From: Salinibius halmophilus
GTDB taxonomy: Bacteria; Pseudomonadota; Gammaproteobacteria; Pseudomonadales; Natronospirillaceae
Length of the DNA: 64,000 bases
Assembly: GCF_003577475.1 (NCBI RefSeq)
Contig: NZ_QPEP01000005.1
Span: 124,001-188,000 of the forward strand
Direction: 5' to 3'
Each line of letters begins with the position of its first letter. The first letter of the stretch is position 1. A program made the position numbers and the translations under genes. The notes below the pieces were generated by a model. The model was not told where the DNA came from. It saw nothing but the letters and a program-made list of their open reading frames with translations, and made no database searches. Of the stretch, positions 35,629 through 44,258 are shown piece by piece.

Positions 35629-38463
35629 ATGTCACCACACAGTAGTTTTGAATGTCTTGCGCAACATAACATTGAATCGTTAAACGCCGAAGTGTTTCAC
35701 TACCGGCACATTGTAACCGGCGCCGAGCACTACCACATTGCGGCGGACTTTCCGGAAAATGTTTTTCTCGTTGCGTTACGAACGGTACCAACCGACTCAA
35801 CCGGTGTTGCGCACGTACTTGAGCACACTGTGCTATGTGGGTCGCAGCGGTACCCAGTGCGTGATCCCTTCTTTTTAATGTCGCGCCGCTCGCTAAACTC
35901 TTTTATGAACGCGTTTACTGCGAGTGATTGGACGGCCTACCCATTTGCTAGCGAACATCAAAAAGATTTTGATAACTTGCTTGATGTTTATCTTGATGCG
36001 GTCTTTTTTGCCAATATTGATGAGAGAGACTTTCATCAAGAGGGGCATCATCTGGCGTTTGATGAAGCAGGTCAGTTAACTCACCAAGGTGTGGTATACA
36101 ATGAAATGCTTGGCGCCATGCAGCCAGTCGCCACGCAATTGTGGGAAAAACTATCTCAGGCGCTGTTTCCGACCAGCACTTACCACTTCAACAGCGGTGG
36201 CGAGCCCGACCAGATCGCGCAGTTAAGTTATCAGCAGGTGAAAGACTTTTATCAGGCGCATTATCACCCAAGTAATGCTGTGTTTTTTACCTTTGGTGAC
36301 CGCAGTGTAGTGGACATTCAAGATAAAATTCATTGCCAAGCCTTGCAGCATTTTCAGCGCAGCGATAAACACATCGAAGTTAAACCCGAGATTCGCCAAA
36401 ATGCGCCTTCGCATGTAACCAGTTATTACGCTACATCAGATGAAGAGGCGGGTACGCATGTGGTACATGGCTGGCTGTTACCGTCACTAAACAGTGCCGA
36501 AGATTTTCTACTGGCTCACCTACTGAGTGATTTATTACTTGATCATAGTGCATCGCCGCTGCGCCAGCGACTAGAAAATAGCCCGTATGGGTTAGCCCCT
36601 TCGCCAATGTGTGGGGTGGAAGACAGTATGCGTGATGCACTGTTTGTTTATGGTTTAGAAGGGGTAAAAGACGGCGATATTCAAGCAGCGCATGATTACC
36701 TAGTTACTGCCATGGAAGAGATCATCGAGCAAGGCTTTAGCGATGAGCAAGTGGACGCGGCACTTCATCAATTAGAACTGATGCAGCGCGAAATCTCTGG
36801 TGATGGTATGCCGTTTGGCTTGCAACTGATTATGCAGGCCATGGGGGCGGCCATTCATCGGCGCGATGTTTTTGCCATGCTGGATGTCGCGCCAGCGCTC
36901 AATGCCCTGCGCGAGCATGCCAAACAACCAGGCTGGCTTGCTAGCAAGTTGCGCGACTTTACCCTTAATAATTTCCACAAGGTAACCCTAACGCTAAAGC
37001 CAGATCTTAAACTTGGCGAGCGAACAGATCAGCAACGTCAGCAGCAGCTAGCACAGCAGTTAGCGCAGATGAGCGAACAAGATAAAGCAGATATTCAGCA
37101 GGCCCAACAAGCATTGGCTGAGCGTCAAACAGAAGTGGATGATGTTGATTGCTTGCCGAAAATGACGCCAGAGGATGTAACCCCGGTTGCCCACCGTTTG
37201 GCGCCAACTTGGCAGGAAAATGGTAGTGACTACTATCATGTAGGCAGTAATGGTATCAGCTACCGATACGCTGTTAAGTCGGTGCCACATCTGGATGAGG
37301 GGCAGCGAGCTTTGGTTCCTCTATATGCGGGCATTTTGGCGGAAGTGGGTTGTGGTGCGCATGACTACATCGCTATGCAAACTCGACAAGCGAGCACCGT
37401 TGGTTCATTGGGTGGTGGCATTCAGTACCGTGCTAACCCAGAGAATAACCAGCAATGGCAGCAGTTGTTTAGCTTTGGCGGTAAGGCATTAGCACGCAAC
37501 ACTAGCGGCTTAGAAGCACTCATAACTGACTATCAGCTAGGTGTGCGCTTTGATGAGCATCAACGTATTGGCGAAATGCTAACTCAGGCCCGCTTGCGCC
37601 GCGAACAGTCGATTACCAACAATGGTCATGTACTGGCAATGACTGCAGCGAGTGCGGCCTTTAGCCCGGTTGCCGCACAGTCTCATGAGTGGTCTGGTGT
37701 GAATGCGCTGGCTGCCCTGCGGACACTTGAGCAGCAGTCCAAATCGTCGCCACAAGGGTTAACCGAGCAACTGATTGCTTTACACAAGCATATGCAGTCT
37801 GGCACCCAGCAACTTCTATTGATTGATGACGAACAGGGCAAGACAAGCCTTGTCAGTGCAAAGAACGAGCAGCCATGGCGCGACGGTAAAACCTTACAGC
37901 TCAGTTCAAAGATTGCCTACTTCACCGATACCAAGGTGAATTTCTGTGCCCGAGCTTTTGCGGGCAGCCATATGACCAGTGCTGATGCCGCGCCATTAAC
38001 CGTTTTGGCACAAGTGCTCAAAAATGGTTTCTTGCACACGGCCATTCGCGAAAAAGGTGGCGCTTATGGTGGTGGTGCAAGTTACGACAATGGCAATGGC
38101 GTGTTTCGCTTTTACAGCTACCGTGACCCGCGCTTAACAGCCACGTTTGATGATTTTACCCGCGCCATCGATTGGGTGCTTAGTGCTGACATTAGCCAAG
38201 AGAAGGTCAATGAGGGGATACTGTCGGTCATTAGTTCATTAGACAAGCCATTGTCTCCGGCTGGCGAGGCTAAGGTGGCTTACTTTAATGCAAGATTTGG
38301 CCGCACCTACGAGCAGCAGGATGCCTTTAGGCGCGAAATTTTGGCTTGTACGGCCGAGGATTTGCGCCGTGTTGCAAGCCAATACCTTACAAACAGTGGT
38401 CAAGATGTGGTGATCTGTGCGGCTGACAAACAACCGCACGGTTTTGATGGCTTAAAGATCTAG
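35629..38463 (+). CDS. M16C (presequence protease-like) zinc metallopeptidase
   Basis: 944 residues, the size of PreP-type M16C proteases with four insulinase-like domains in one chain. The inverted zinc motif HVLEHTVLCGSQRYPVRDPF (HxxEH) is near residue 64, and the third ligand lies in VVYNEMLGAM near 160. SRRSLNSFMNAFTASDWTAYPFAS and REKGGAYGGGASYD (C-terminal half, RxxxGxYG) complete the signature. No signal peptide is evident, so it probably degrades peptides in the cytoplasm. Its end overlaps the convergent xthA gene by 12 bases. Confidence 0.9.
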   Translation: MSPHSSFECLAQHNIESLNAEVFHYRHIVTGAEHYHIAADFPENVFLVALRTVPTDSTGVAHVLEHTVLCGSQRYPVRDPFFLMSRRSLNSFMNAFTASDWTAYPFASEHQKDFDNLLDVYLDAVFFANIDERDFHQEGHHLAFDEAGQLTHQGVVYNEMLGAMQPVATQLWEKLSQALFPTSTYHFNSGGEPDQIAQLSYQQVKDFYQAHYHPSNAVFFTFGDRSVVDIQDKIHCQALQHFQRSDKHIEVKPEIRQNAPSHVTSYYATSDEEAGTHVVHGWLLPSLNSAEDFLLAHLLSDLLLDHSASPLRQRLENSPYGLAPSPMCGVEDSMRDALFVYGLEGVKDGDIQAAHDYLVTAMEEIIEQGFSDEQVDAALHQLELMQREISGDGMPFGLQLIMQAMGAAIHRRDVFAMLDVAPALNALREHAKQPGWLASKLRDFTLNNFHKVTLTLKPDLKLGERTDQQRQQQLAQQLAQMSEQDKADIQQAQQALAERQTEVDDVDCLPKMTPEDVTPVAHRLAPTWQENGSDYYHVGSNGISYRYAVKSVPHLDEGQRALVPLYAGILAEVGCGAHDYIAMQTRQASTVGSLGGGIQYRANPENNQQWQQLFSFGGKALARNTSGLEALITDYQLGVRFDEHQRIGEMLTQARLRREQSITNNGHVLAMTAASAAFSPVAAQSHEWSGVNALAALRTLEQQSKSSPQGLTEQLIALHKHMQSGTQQLLLIDDEQGKTSLVSAKNEQPWRDGKTLQLSSKIAYFTDTKVNFCARAFAGSHMTSADAAPLTVLAQVLKNGFLHTAIREKGGAYGGGASYDNGNGVFRFYSYRDPRLTATFDDFTRAIDWVLSADISQEKVNEGILSVISSLDKPLSPAGEAKVAYFNARFGRTYEQQDAFRREILACTAEDLRRVASQYLTNSGQDVVICAADKQPHGFDGLKI

Positions 38464-39261
38464 GTCGAAATCAGCCCAAATAGGCGCGTGGTCACTAGGT
38501 TTTTCCATGCCGCGCACCTGATAGTCAATCCCAGCGCCTTGGCATAATTTTGCCAGCGCTGGTGAGGCTAAAACGTAATCAATACGCAGGCCACGTTTGG
38601 GGTCATCCTGGAACCCGCGCGAGCGATAATCAAACCAGCTAAATAGGTTGTCTTCGCTAGGATGGTGCAGGCGGAATGTGTCGACTAAACCAGCGTCTAA
38701 TAACGCTTGCATCCATTCTCGCTCTTCAGGCAGGAAGGCACACTTGCCTTGGCTCAACCAGCGTTTACGGTTAGGCTCTCCAATGCCTATGTCACTGTCT
38801 TGAAACGCCACGTTCATATCACCAACAACAGCGAACAATGCGTCGTCTGGCATAGACTTTACGCGCTCCAGCAAGTCGGCATAAAACTGTACTTTGAGCG
38901 GGAACTTGGTTTCATGGTTGCGATTTTCGCCCTGTGGGAAATAGCCATTAATGAGGGTCAACGTGCCCTGGCTAGTGCTGTGGTCGGTTTCAATCAGGCG
39001 CGCTTGTTCATCATCGCCGCGCCAAGCAAATCCTTTACGCACGGCAAGCGCTGGCTGGCGGCTTAGATTAGCGACGCCATAATGACCTTTTTGCCCATGG
39101 TTCGCCGCTTGCCAGCCTAAATCATTAATCACTTGATGCGGAAATTGATCGTTGTCTACTTTGATTTCTTGCAACGCAATGATGTCTGCCTGCGCACCAA
39201 GTGCCTCAATTTGATGAGGTCGGGCCCGCAACCCATTGATGTTGAAGCTATATAATCGCAT
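38452..39261 (-). CDS. xthA: Exodeoxyribonuclease III / AP endonuclease
   Basis: 269-residue Mg-dependent nuclease (E. coli 268) for base-excision repair: cuts at abasic sites and removes 3' blocks. RLYSFNINGLRARPHQI, ALQEIKVDNDQFP (metal-binding Glu), INGYFPQGENR, VVGDMNVAFQDSDIG, LFSWFDYRSRGF, RIDYVLASPAL and KPSDHAPIWADFDL (catalytic His) cover the whole family pattern. It shares one base with the end of aguB and is probably read with it. Confidence 0.95.
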   Translation of the reverse strand: MRLYSFNINGLRARPHQIEALGAQADIIALQEIKVDNDQFPHQVINDLGWQAANHGQKGHYGVANLSRQPALAVRKGFAWRGDDEQARLIETDHSTSQGTLTLINGYFPQGENRNHETKFPLKVQFYADLLERVKSMPDDALFAVVGDMNVAFQDSDIGIGEPNRKRWLSQGKCAFLPEEREWMQALLDAGLVDTFRLHHPSEDNLFSWFDYRSRGFQDDPKRGLRIDYVLASPALAKLCQGAGIDYQVRGMEKPSDHAPIWADFDLDL

Positions 39262-40139
39262 TAATCTATCAGTCTCTTAGTTAGTTCATGGTAGGCGTCG
39301 ACTCTACGATCACGCAAGAACGGCCAAATTCGGCGAACAGATTCACTGCGCGCCATGTCGATATCGACCAATAATAGGGTTTCTTCATCTGCATTGGCCT
39401 GCGCAAGCAGCTCGCCCTGTGGCCCAGCAATAAAACTATTGCCCCAGAAGTTGATCTCATTGCCATCACTGGCGACTTCTACCCCAACACGGTTGGGCAC
39501 TAAAACTGGCAAACCATTGGCCACGGCATGGCCACGCTGTACGATTTGCCAAGCACCAAGCTGGCGCGATCGCTCATCGTCGTCATCACTCATATCCCAG
39601 CCAATAGCCGTTGGGTAAATCAGCAACTCAGCCCCAGCCAAGGCCATTAACCGCGCTGCTTCTGGGTACCACTGATCCCAGCAGACCAGAACCCCTAAGC
39701 GCCCAACTTTGGTATCTATTGGCGTGAAGCCAATGCGATCGGCATCCCCAGGCGTGAAGTAGAACTTTTCATAGAATCCTGGGTCGTCAGGTATATGCAT
39801 TTTGCGGTAAAAACCGGCAAAGCCATTATCACCATCCATAACAAGGGCTGTGTTGTGATAAACGCCGGTTGCTCGTTTTTCGAAAATTGAACAGACCAGT
39901 ACGATGTCTAACTCACGTGCGAGTGCTTCAAACGTCGTGCGAGTTAGGCCGTCTAAGGGTTCCGCTAGATCAAAAAAATCTGTCGCTTCCACTTGGCAAA
40001 AATAAGGCCCAGAATGTAACTCTTGCAGCACTACGAGCTTGGCACCTTGCTTCGCTGCTTGGCGGATTTGTTCAATGCTGTGCTGATGGTTATCGGCAAC
40101 CGTTGCGCGGTTTTGTTGTTGAATAACGGCTGCTTTCAT
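39261..40139 (-). CDS. aguB: N-carbamoylputrescine amidase
   Basis: 292-residue nitrilase-superfamily amidase that hydrolyses N-carbamoylputrescine to putrescine, CO2 and ammonia. The Glu-Lys-Cys triad is in VLQELHSGPYFC, FYRKMHIPDDPGFYEKFYF and LVCWDQWYPEAARLMA; CSIFEKRATGVYHNTA and IWPFLRDRRVDAY are typical of AguB. The frame is open another 24 codons upstream, but AAAGGAG is placed correctly only for the ATG at 40139, which overlaps the aguA stop as ATGA. With aguA it forms the two-gene agmatine-to-putrescine route. Confidence 0.95.
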   Translation of the reverse strand: MKAAVIQQQNRATVADNHQHSIEQIRQAAKQGAKLVVLQELHSGPYFCQVEATDFFDLAEPLDGLTRTTFEALARELDIVLVCSIFEKRATGVYHNTALVMDGDNGFAGFYRKMHIPDDPGFYEKFYFTPGDADRIGFTPIDTKVGRLGVLVCWDQWYPEAARLMALAGAELLIYPTAIGWDMSDDDDERSRQLGAWQIVQRGHAVANGLPVLVPNRVGVEVASDGNEINFWGNSFIAGPQGELLAQANADEETLLLVDIDMARSESVRRIWPFLRDRRVDAYHELTKRLID

Positions 40140-41155
40140 AAGCATGCTCCTTTTGTTAGTTGCATGGTAAGACAATGCAGGCTGCCATATTGCTCTATGG
40201 CGGTGCGACAATTGATACCCGTGACACGCCGATGACCGGCCACAGCCGCCAGGCTAGCAAGTGCTGTGTCATCATTTGGATCACCATAGAGTGGCACGAT
40301 AATCTCCTCATTAGTGATCAAAAAGTTGGCATAAGTCGCTGGTAGTGGGTCGCCTTCGTCGCTCACAATCACCTCGGGCATAGGCAGTGGTACTAGCTGA
40401 TAAGGTTCGCCCGTAGGTGTTTTGAACCTGGTAAGTTGCTCGGCCATGTTGCTGAGCATGGCGTAATGCGGGTCATCTGGATTATGGCAGTGCACATAGG
40501 CAATGGTCGACTCGTTTACAAAGCGCGCCAGTGTATCAATATGGGCATCGGTATCGTCACCGGCCAAATTTTTGCTGGTTAACCAGAGAAACCGGCGCAT
40601 GCCCAATGCCTGGCTAAAGAAAGCCTCCGCTTGCTCCGTGTTTTTGAAGCGCTGATCACGCCAATAACTTGTACAGAGCAGAGTGCCTAGCCCGTCTGTC
40701 TCGATGCCGCCGCCTTCTAATTCTTGCTGGTTGGCAATTAATGGCACCTTGTAGGCATTCTGATTAGCAAGTGTTTGGTTAATTTCATTGTCTAAATTGG
40801 CGCTAAACTTGCCACCCCAGGCGTTGAAAGTGAAGTTCATTAGTGCCAGTTGGCCGTCTCGCAATACCGAAATTGGCCCATGGTCACGCGCCCAGGTGTC
40901 GTTGGTTGGCACTGAATATAGTTTGATATTGGCCAGTTTGGCACCAGCCAACTTTAGGTTGCGCTCGACATCAGAGAGCGCAATGCTTGGATCGACCGCG
41001 ACCACAACGCCTTGGTATTGACTGATCTGTCTGCAAAGCTGAACAAACAAGGCTTCAATGTCGGCCAGCCATGGTTGCCAGTCACTATTGGCATGCGGCC
41101 AAGATAACTGAATGGCATCCTGGGGGTGCCATTCAGGGAGCATGGTGATAGACAT
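40136..41155 (-). CDS. aguA: Agmatine deiminase
   Basis: 339-residue guanidino-group deiminase that converts agmatine to N-carbamoylputrescine and ammonia. LPEWHPQDAIQLSWPH at the start, TNDTWARDHGPI, NLDNEINQ, GGGIETDGLGTLLCT, the histidine region AGDDTDAHIDTLARFV and the catalytic cysteine near the C-terminus (GSLHCLTMQ) are all in place. No arginine decarboxylase gene lies nearby, so agmatine may be made elsewhere or taken up. The first ATG and one four codons later are both possible starts; neither has a clear ribosome site. Confidence 0.95.
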   Translation of the reverse strand: MSITMLPEWHPQDAIQLSWPHANSDWQPWLADIEALFVQLCRQISQYQGVVVAVDPSIALSDVERNLKLAGAKLANIKLYSVPTNDTWARDHGPISVLRDGQLALMNFTFNAWGGKFSANLDNEINQTLANQNAYKVPLIANQQELEGGGIETDGLGTLLCTSYWRDQRFKNTEQAEAFFSQALGMRRFLWLTSKNLAGDDTDAHIDTLARFVNESTIAYVHCHNPDDPHYAMLSNMAEQLTRFKTPTGEPYQLVPLPMPEVIVSDEGDPLPATYANFLITNEEIIVPLYGDPNDDTALASLAAVAGHRRVTGINCRTAIEQYGSLHCLTMQLTKGACL

Positions 41156-41215
41156 GAGGATACTCGCAACAAAAGAGGGCTAATTTTACTCAGTCATCAC
41201 TAGATGAAAAGCACA

Positions 41216-41737
41216 TTAGTCTTGTTTACGTTGTGCCGCCTGAATTTTTAACAAACGGGCCGCTAAGTTTTGTCTAGTGCGCGGCGTTAGTTGAACAAAT
41301 TCTATTTCTAGCGCGTCTGTGCCGGCTTTTACGACCTGTCCTTGAATGAGTGACGAACGAAGCTCTGGGGTATGAATGATTAAAATGGCCACCGAGTCGC
41401 CAACTTTAAAACCAGGATTAAGCTTTATTTGCATGCCACCTTCGCTGATAACAAAGACAGATGACGGCACGTCGGCTTGTTCTAGGGCTTGCCCTAATAA
41501 CGCTCGTTTTAGTATCCAGGTTGCTTGGTAGAGGTGATCTAGCGCCTCTTGAGTAGGACCTTCTTTAAGTGTGTCGATTAGCTCGTGTGCTTTGGTTAAA
41601 TGGGCACTGACTTCTGCCGAGGCAAGCGCTGTGCGAAACTCGGGGAAATACTCTGCAAGATCTGGGCGCTCGGTATCAAAAGCCGCTAGCTGAACGAAAC
41701 CCTGGTCTTTTACCTTAAAAAAGTCATTAATCGCCAT
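41216..41737 (-). CDS. PilZ-like domain protein, function unknown
   Basis: 173-residue soluble protein. Residues 1-95 are helical with no recognised family. The C-terminal half (SSVFVISEGGMQIKLNPGFKVGD, then QGQVVKAGTDALEIEFVQLTPRTRQNL) has the strand pattern of a PilZ domain, including the (D/N)xSxxG-like turn, but the N-terminal RxxxR motif needed for cyclic-di-GMP binding is not seen. It may be a non-binding PilZ relative. It stands alone between aguA and the divergent lol operon; its start has no strong ribosome site. Confidence 0.5.
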   Translation of the reverse strand: MAINDFFKVKDQGFVQLAAFDTERPDLAEYFPEFRTALASAEVSAHLTKAHELIDTLKEGPTQEALDHLYQATWILKRALLGQALEQADVPSSVFVISEGGMQIKLNPGFKVGDSVAILIIHTPELRSSLIQGQVVKAGTDALEIEFVQLTPRTRQNLAARLLKIQAAQRKQD

Positions 41738-41799
41738 CTTTGCCTCTTTCGATCCATTGCGTGCTTAGGTAGGCTTAGCCTCAACCTAGGGAGGTTACC

Positions 41800-43056
41800 A
41801 TGTCCGGTATGTCTGTATTAGTCGGTTTGCGTTATTTGCGCGCCAAGCGACAGAACCATTTTGTTTCATTTATTTCGGCAATTTCAATGATAGGTTTAGT
41901 TCTAGGGGTTGCCGTCCTTATTATAGTATTGTCGGTAATGAACGGCTTTCAACGTGAAATGCGCGAAAGAGTGCTTGGCGTTGTGCCGCATGGCACCATC
42001 ATTAATTCCGACGGCTTCGTGCAAGATTGGCAGCCTTTGGTAGAAACAGCGCTCGCTAATGATCGTGTGATCAATGCTGAACCCTTTATTGATGCCAATG
42101 GCATGTTCGCGTTTCGCTCTCGCACCAGCGGTGCCCTGATTCGCGGTATCGACCCAGAGTTTCGTGGCTCAGAAGATTTAATCCGGCAAAATATGCTGGC
42201 TGGTGATATTAGTGATTTATCGGCTGGCGAGTTTAATGTGGTGCTAGGTAATAGTATGGCATCGCGCTTAGGAGCCAGTGTAGGGGATAAAGTCATGCTG
42301 ATGGTACCCGAGGTCACCATGTCTATCGCTGGTATTCAACCGCGCAGCAAAGCTTTTACTGTGGTCGGTATTTTTAATCTGGGTGCCGAGATGGATAGCA
42401 CACTCGCACTCACTCACTACAATGACATTGGCATTTTGTTACGTAAACCACGTGGGTCGGTTGATGGCATCAGTATGCAGGTAAACGATTTGTTTGCCGC
42501 ACGAGAAATCACCCGCGAAGTAGCGAGAGCTGCACCTGGGCAGCTTGGCACTAGTTGGCTAATTCAGGATTGGACGGCGACTCAGGGTACTTTATTTCAA
42601 GCCATTCAAATGGAAAAGCGAATGATTGGCCTGCTGTTGAGTTGTTTGATTTTGATCGCTGCGTTCAATGTACTTTCCTCATTAGTAATGGCGGTAACTG
42701 ATAAGCAAGGTGATATCGCTATTTTAAGAACCATGGGCGCAAAAGCTCGCCAAATCATGGGTATCTTTATTGTGCAAGGTAGTGCAATTGGGGTGGTCGG
42801 GGTCTTCATTGGTACGACCCTTGGCATCATTGGCGCCTTGACCATTGATCAAATTGTGTCGTTTGTTGAAAGCTTGTTTGGCCTGCAAGTATTGGCACCA
42901 GGCGTATATTTTATTGATTATTTCCCTAGTGACTTGCAATGGTTAGATGTGTTGAAAATTGCTGGTTTTGGTTTGTTAGTGAGCGTGTTGGCAACCATTT
43001 ACCCTGCCTGGCGTGCGTCGAGAATTTTGCCAAGTGAGGCGCTGCGTTATGAATAA
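41800..43056 (+). CDS. LolC/LolE-type lipoprotein-releasing ABC permease
   Basis: 418-residue inner-membrane protein with the LolC/E topology: an N-terminal helix (about 22-45), a large periplasmic MacB-like domain (46-265) and three C-terminal helices (about 275-300, 318-345, 382-405). GLRYLRAKRQNHFVSFISAISMIG is the family start, and AAFNVLSSLVMAVTDKQGDIAILRTMGA the coupling region. With LolD it lifts lipoproteins out of the inner membrane to LolA. Only one such permease is here where LolC and LolE would usually flank LolD, so it may be a homodimeric LolF. GGGAGGT precedes the ATG. Confidence 0.88.
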   Translation: MSGMSVLVGLRYLRAKRQNHFVSFISAISMIGLVLGVAVLIIVLSVMNGFQREMRERVLGVVPHGTIINSDGFVQDWQPLVETALANDRVINAEPFIDANGMFAFRSRTSGALIRGIDPEFRGSEDLIRQNMLAGDISDLSAGEFNVVLGNSMASRLGASVGDKVMLMVPEVTMSIAGIQPRSKAFTVVGIFNLGAEMDSTLALTHYNDIGILLRKPRGSVDGISMQVNDLFAAREITREVARAAPGQLGTSWLIQDWTATQGTLFQAIQMEKRMIGLLLSCLILIAAFNVLSSLVMAVTDKQGDIAILRTMGAKARQIMGIFIVQGSAIGVVGVFIGTTLGIIGALTIDQIVSFVESLFGLQVLAPGVYFIDYFPSDLQWLDVLKIAGFGLLVSVLATIYPAWRASRILPSEALRYE

Positions 43057-43738
43057 TATTTTAGTATGCCAAGATGTGGTGAAAACCTACCGTTCAGGGG
43101 CAAATGTGGTGTCGCCGCTTAGAGGGGTGAACCTAACGCTCTTGCAAGGGGAAATGGTAGCGATTGTTGGTGCGTCTGGCTCGGGCAAAACAACACTATT
43201 AAATATTATGGCTGGCTTAGATATTGCCGATGAAGGCAAGGTTGAGCTGGCAGGCACTAACATAGTTGAGCTGAACGACAATCAACTGGCAGACTTGCGC
43301 AACCAAAACGTAGGGTTTGTTTTCCAGTTCCACCATTTATTGGCCGAGTTTTCAGCGATAGACAACGTGCTAATGCCTATTCGCATTGCCCGTAAACCGA
43401 ATAAAGAGGACTACCAGAACGCCCAGGCGTTGCTGGCGCGAGTAGGGCTAGGAGAGCGCAGCGAACATAAACCTAGCGAACTCAGTGGCGGCGAACGCCA
43501 GCGGGTTGCCATTGCCAGAGCGTTAATTCACAACCCTAAGCTGGTGTTTATGGATGAGCCAACCGGCAATTTAGATGAAGAAACCTCGGACCAGATCCAT
43601 CAATTGATAATGCAGCTTAACGAGTCGGAGTCGGCCTCGTTTGTTGTTGTTACTCACAGCAAAGATCTAGCAAGTAAGTTTGATCGAGTGCTTAGCATGC
43701 GTAATGGCTGCCTAGTTGAGGATGGGGCTAGCGAGTGA
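43049..43738 (+). CDS. lolD: Lipoprotein-releasing system ATP-binding protein
   Basis: 229-residue ABC ATPase. Walker A GASGSGKTTLLN, signature LSGGERQRVAIARAL, Walker B LVFMDEPTGNLDEET and the switch histidine in VVVTHSKDLA; QFHHLLAEFSAIDNVLMP is the LolD-type Q-loop region. A longer open frame exists upstream, but the ATG at 43049 has GAGG before it and overlaps the permease stop by eight bases. It drives the preceding permease from the cytoplasm. Confidence 0.93.
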   Translation: MNNILVCQDVVKTYRSGANVVSPLRGVNLTLLQGEMVAIVGASGSGKTTLLNIMAGLDIADEGKVELAGTNIVELNDNQLADLRNQNVGFVFQFHHLLAEFSAIDNVLMPIRIARKPNKEDYQNAQALLARVGLGERSEHKPSELSGGERQRVAIARALIHNPKLVFMDEPTGNLDEETSDQIHQLIMQLNESESASFVVVTHSKDLASKFDRVLSMRNGCLVEDGASE

Positions 43739-44248
43739 CTACCGGCGACGGCGTGTCAGCCAGCGCCTTTTTACTTGCCAATGCCAATAACCAGAAATGG
43801 AAAAGTAGCCAACAACTGCTAACAAAAAACCAAGTATTAGGCTGCCACCATAGAGTGGCAACCAGCTTTGCACTGCAAGCGCTTTTAACCATGCTAGGCT
43901 TAAACCATCTTCAGGCTTAACCGGTGTGATGGAGAACATCCAACAACCAACGCGATAATTGAAGTAGAAAATCGGCGGCATGGTGATTGGATTGGTCAGC
44001 CACACCAAACTAACGGCTAAGGGCAGGGAGGCTCTGAACTGTATGGCAAATAGCGCAGCAACCGCCATCTGCATGGGTATTGGCAGCATGGCAACCAATA
44101 AGCCAATTGCAAAGGCACGCGCCACCGTTCTTCTGCTTAAATGCCAAATAGCTGGCTCGTGTAGGCCCACCCCGATTTTCCGTAAAACCTTGTGTTCGCT
44201 TAAAGCATCAGGCGTCGGCAAGTGTTTCTTAAAAAAGCGTCGTGGCAT
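43739..44248 (-). CDS. DUF2062 family membrane protein
   Basis: 169-residue inner-membrane protein with two to three helices: about 65-88 (ARAFAIGLLVAMLPIPMQMAVAALFA), a second region around the conserved SLVWLTNPITMPPIFYFNYRVG, and 130-150. The NP(I/V)TMPPIF block defines DUF2062; its function is unknown. Its stop touches the lolD stop with no gap, so the two converge. In many gammaproteobacteria a DUF2062 gene occupies this same place between lol genes and comEC. Confidence 0.85.
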   Translation of the reverse strand: MPRRFFKKHLPTPDALSEHKVLRKIGVGLHEPAIWHLSRRTVARAFAIGLLVAMLPIPMQMAVAALFAIQFRASLPLAVSLVWLTNPITMPPIFYFNYRVGCWMFSITPVKPEDGLSLAWLKALAVQSWLPLYGGSLILGFLLAVVGYFSISGYWHWQVKRRWLTRRRR

Positions 44249-44258
44249 AGCATAATCA

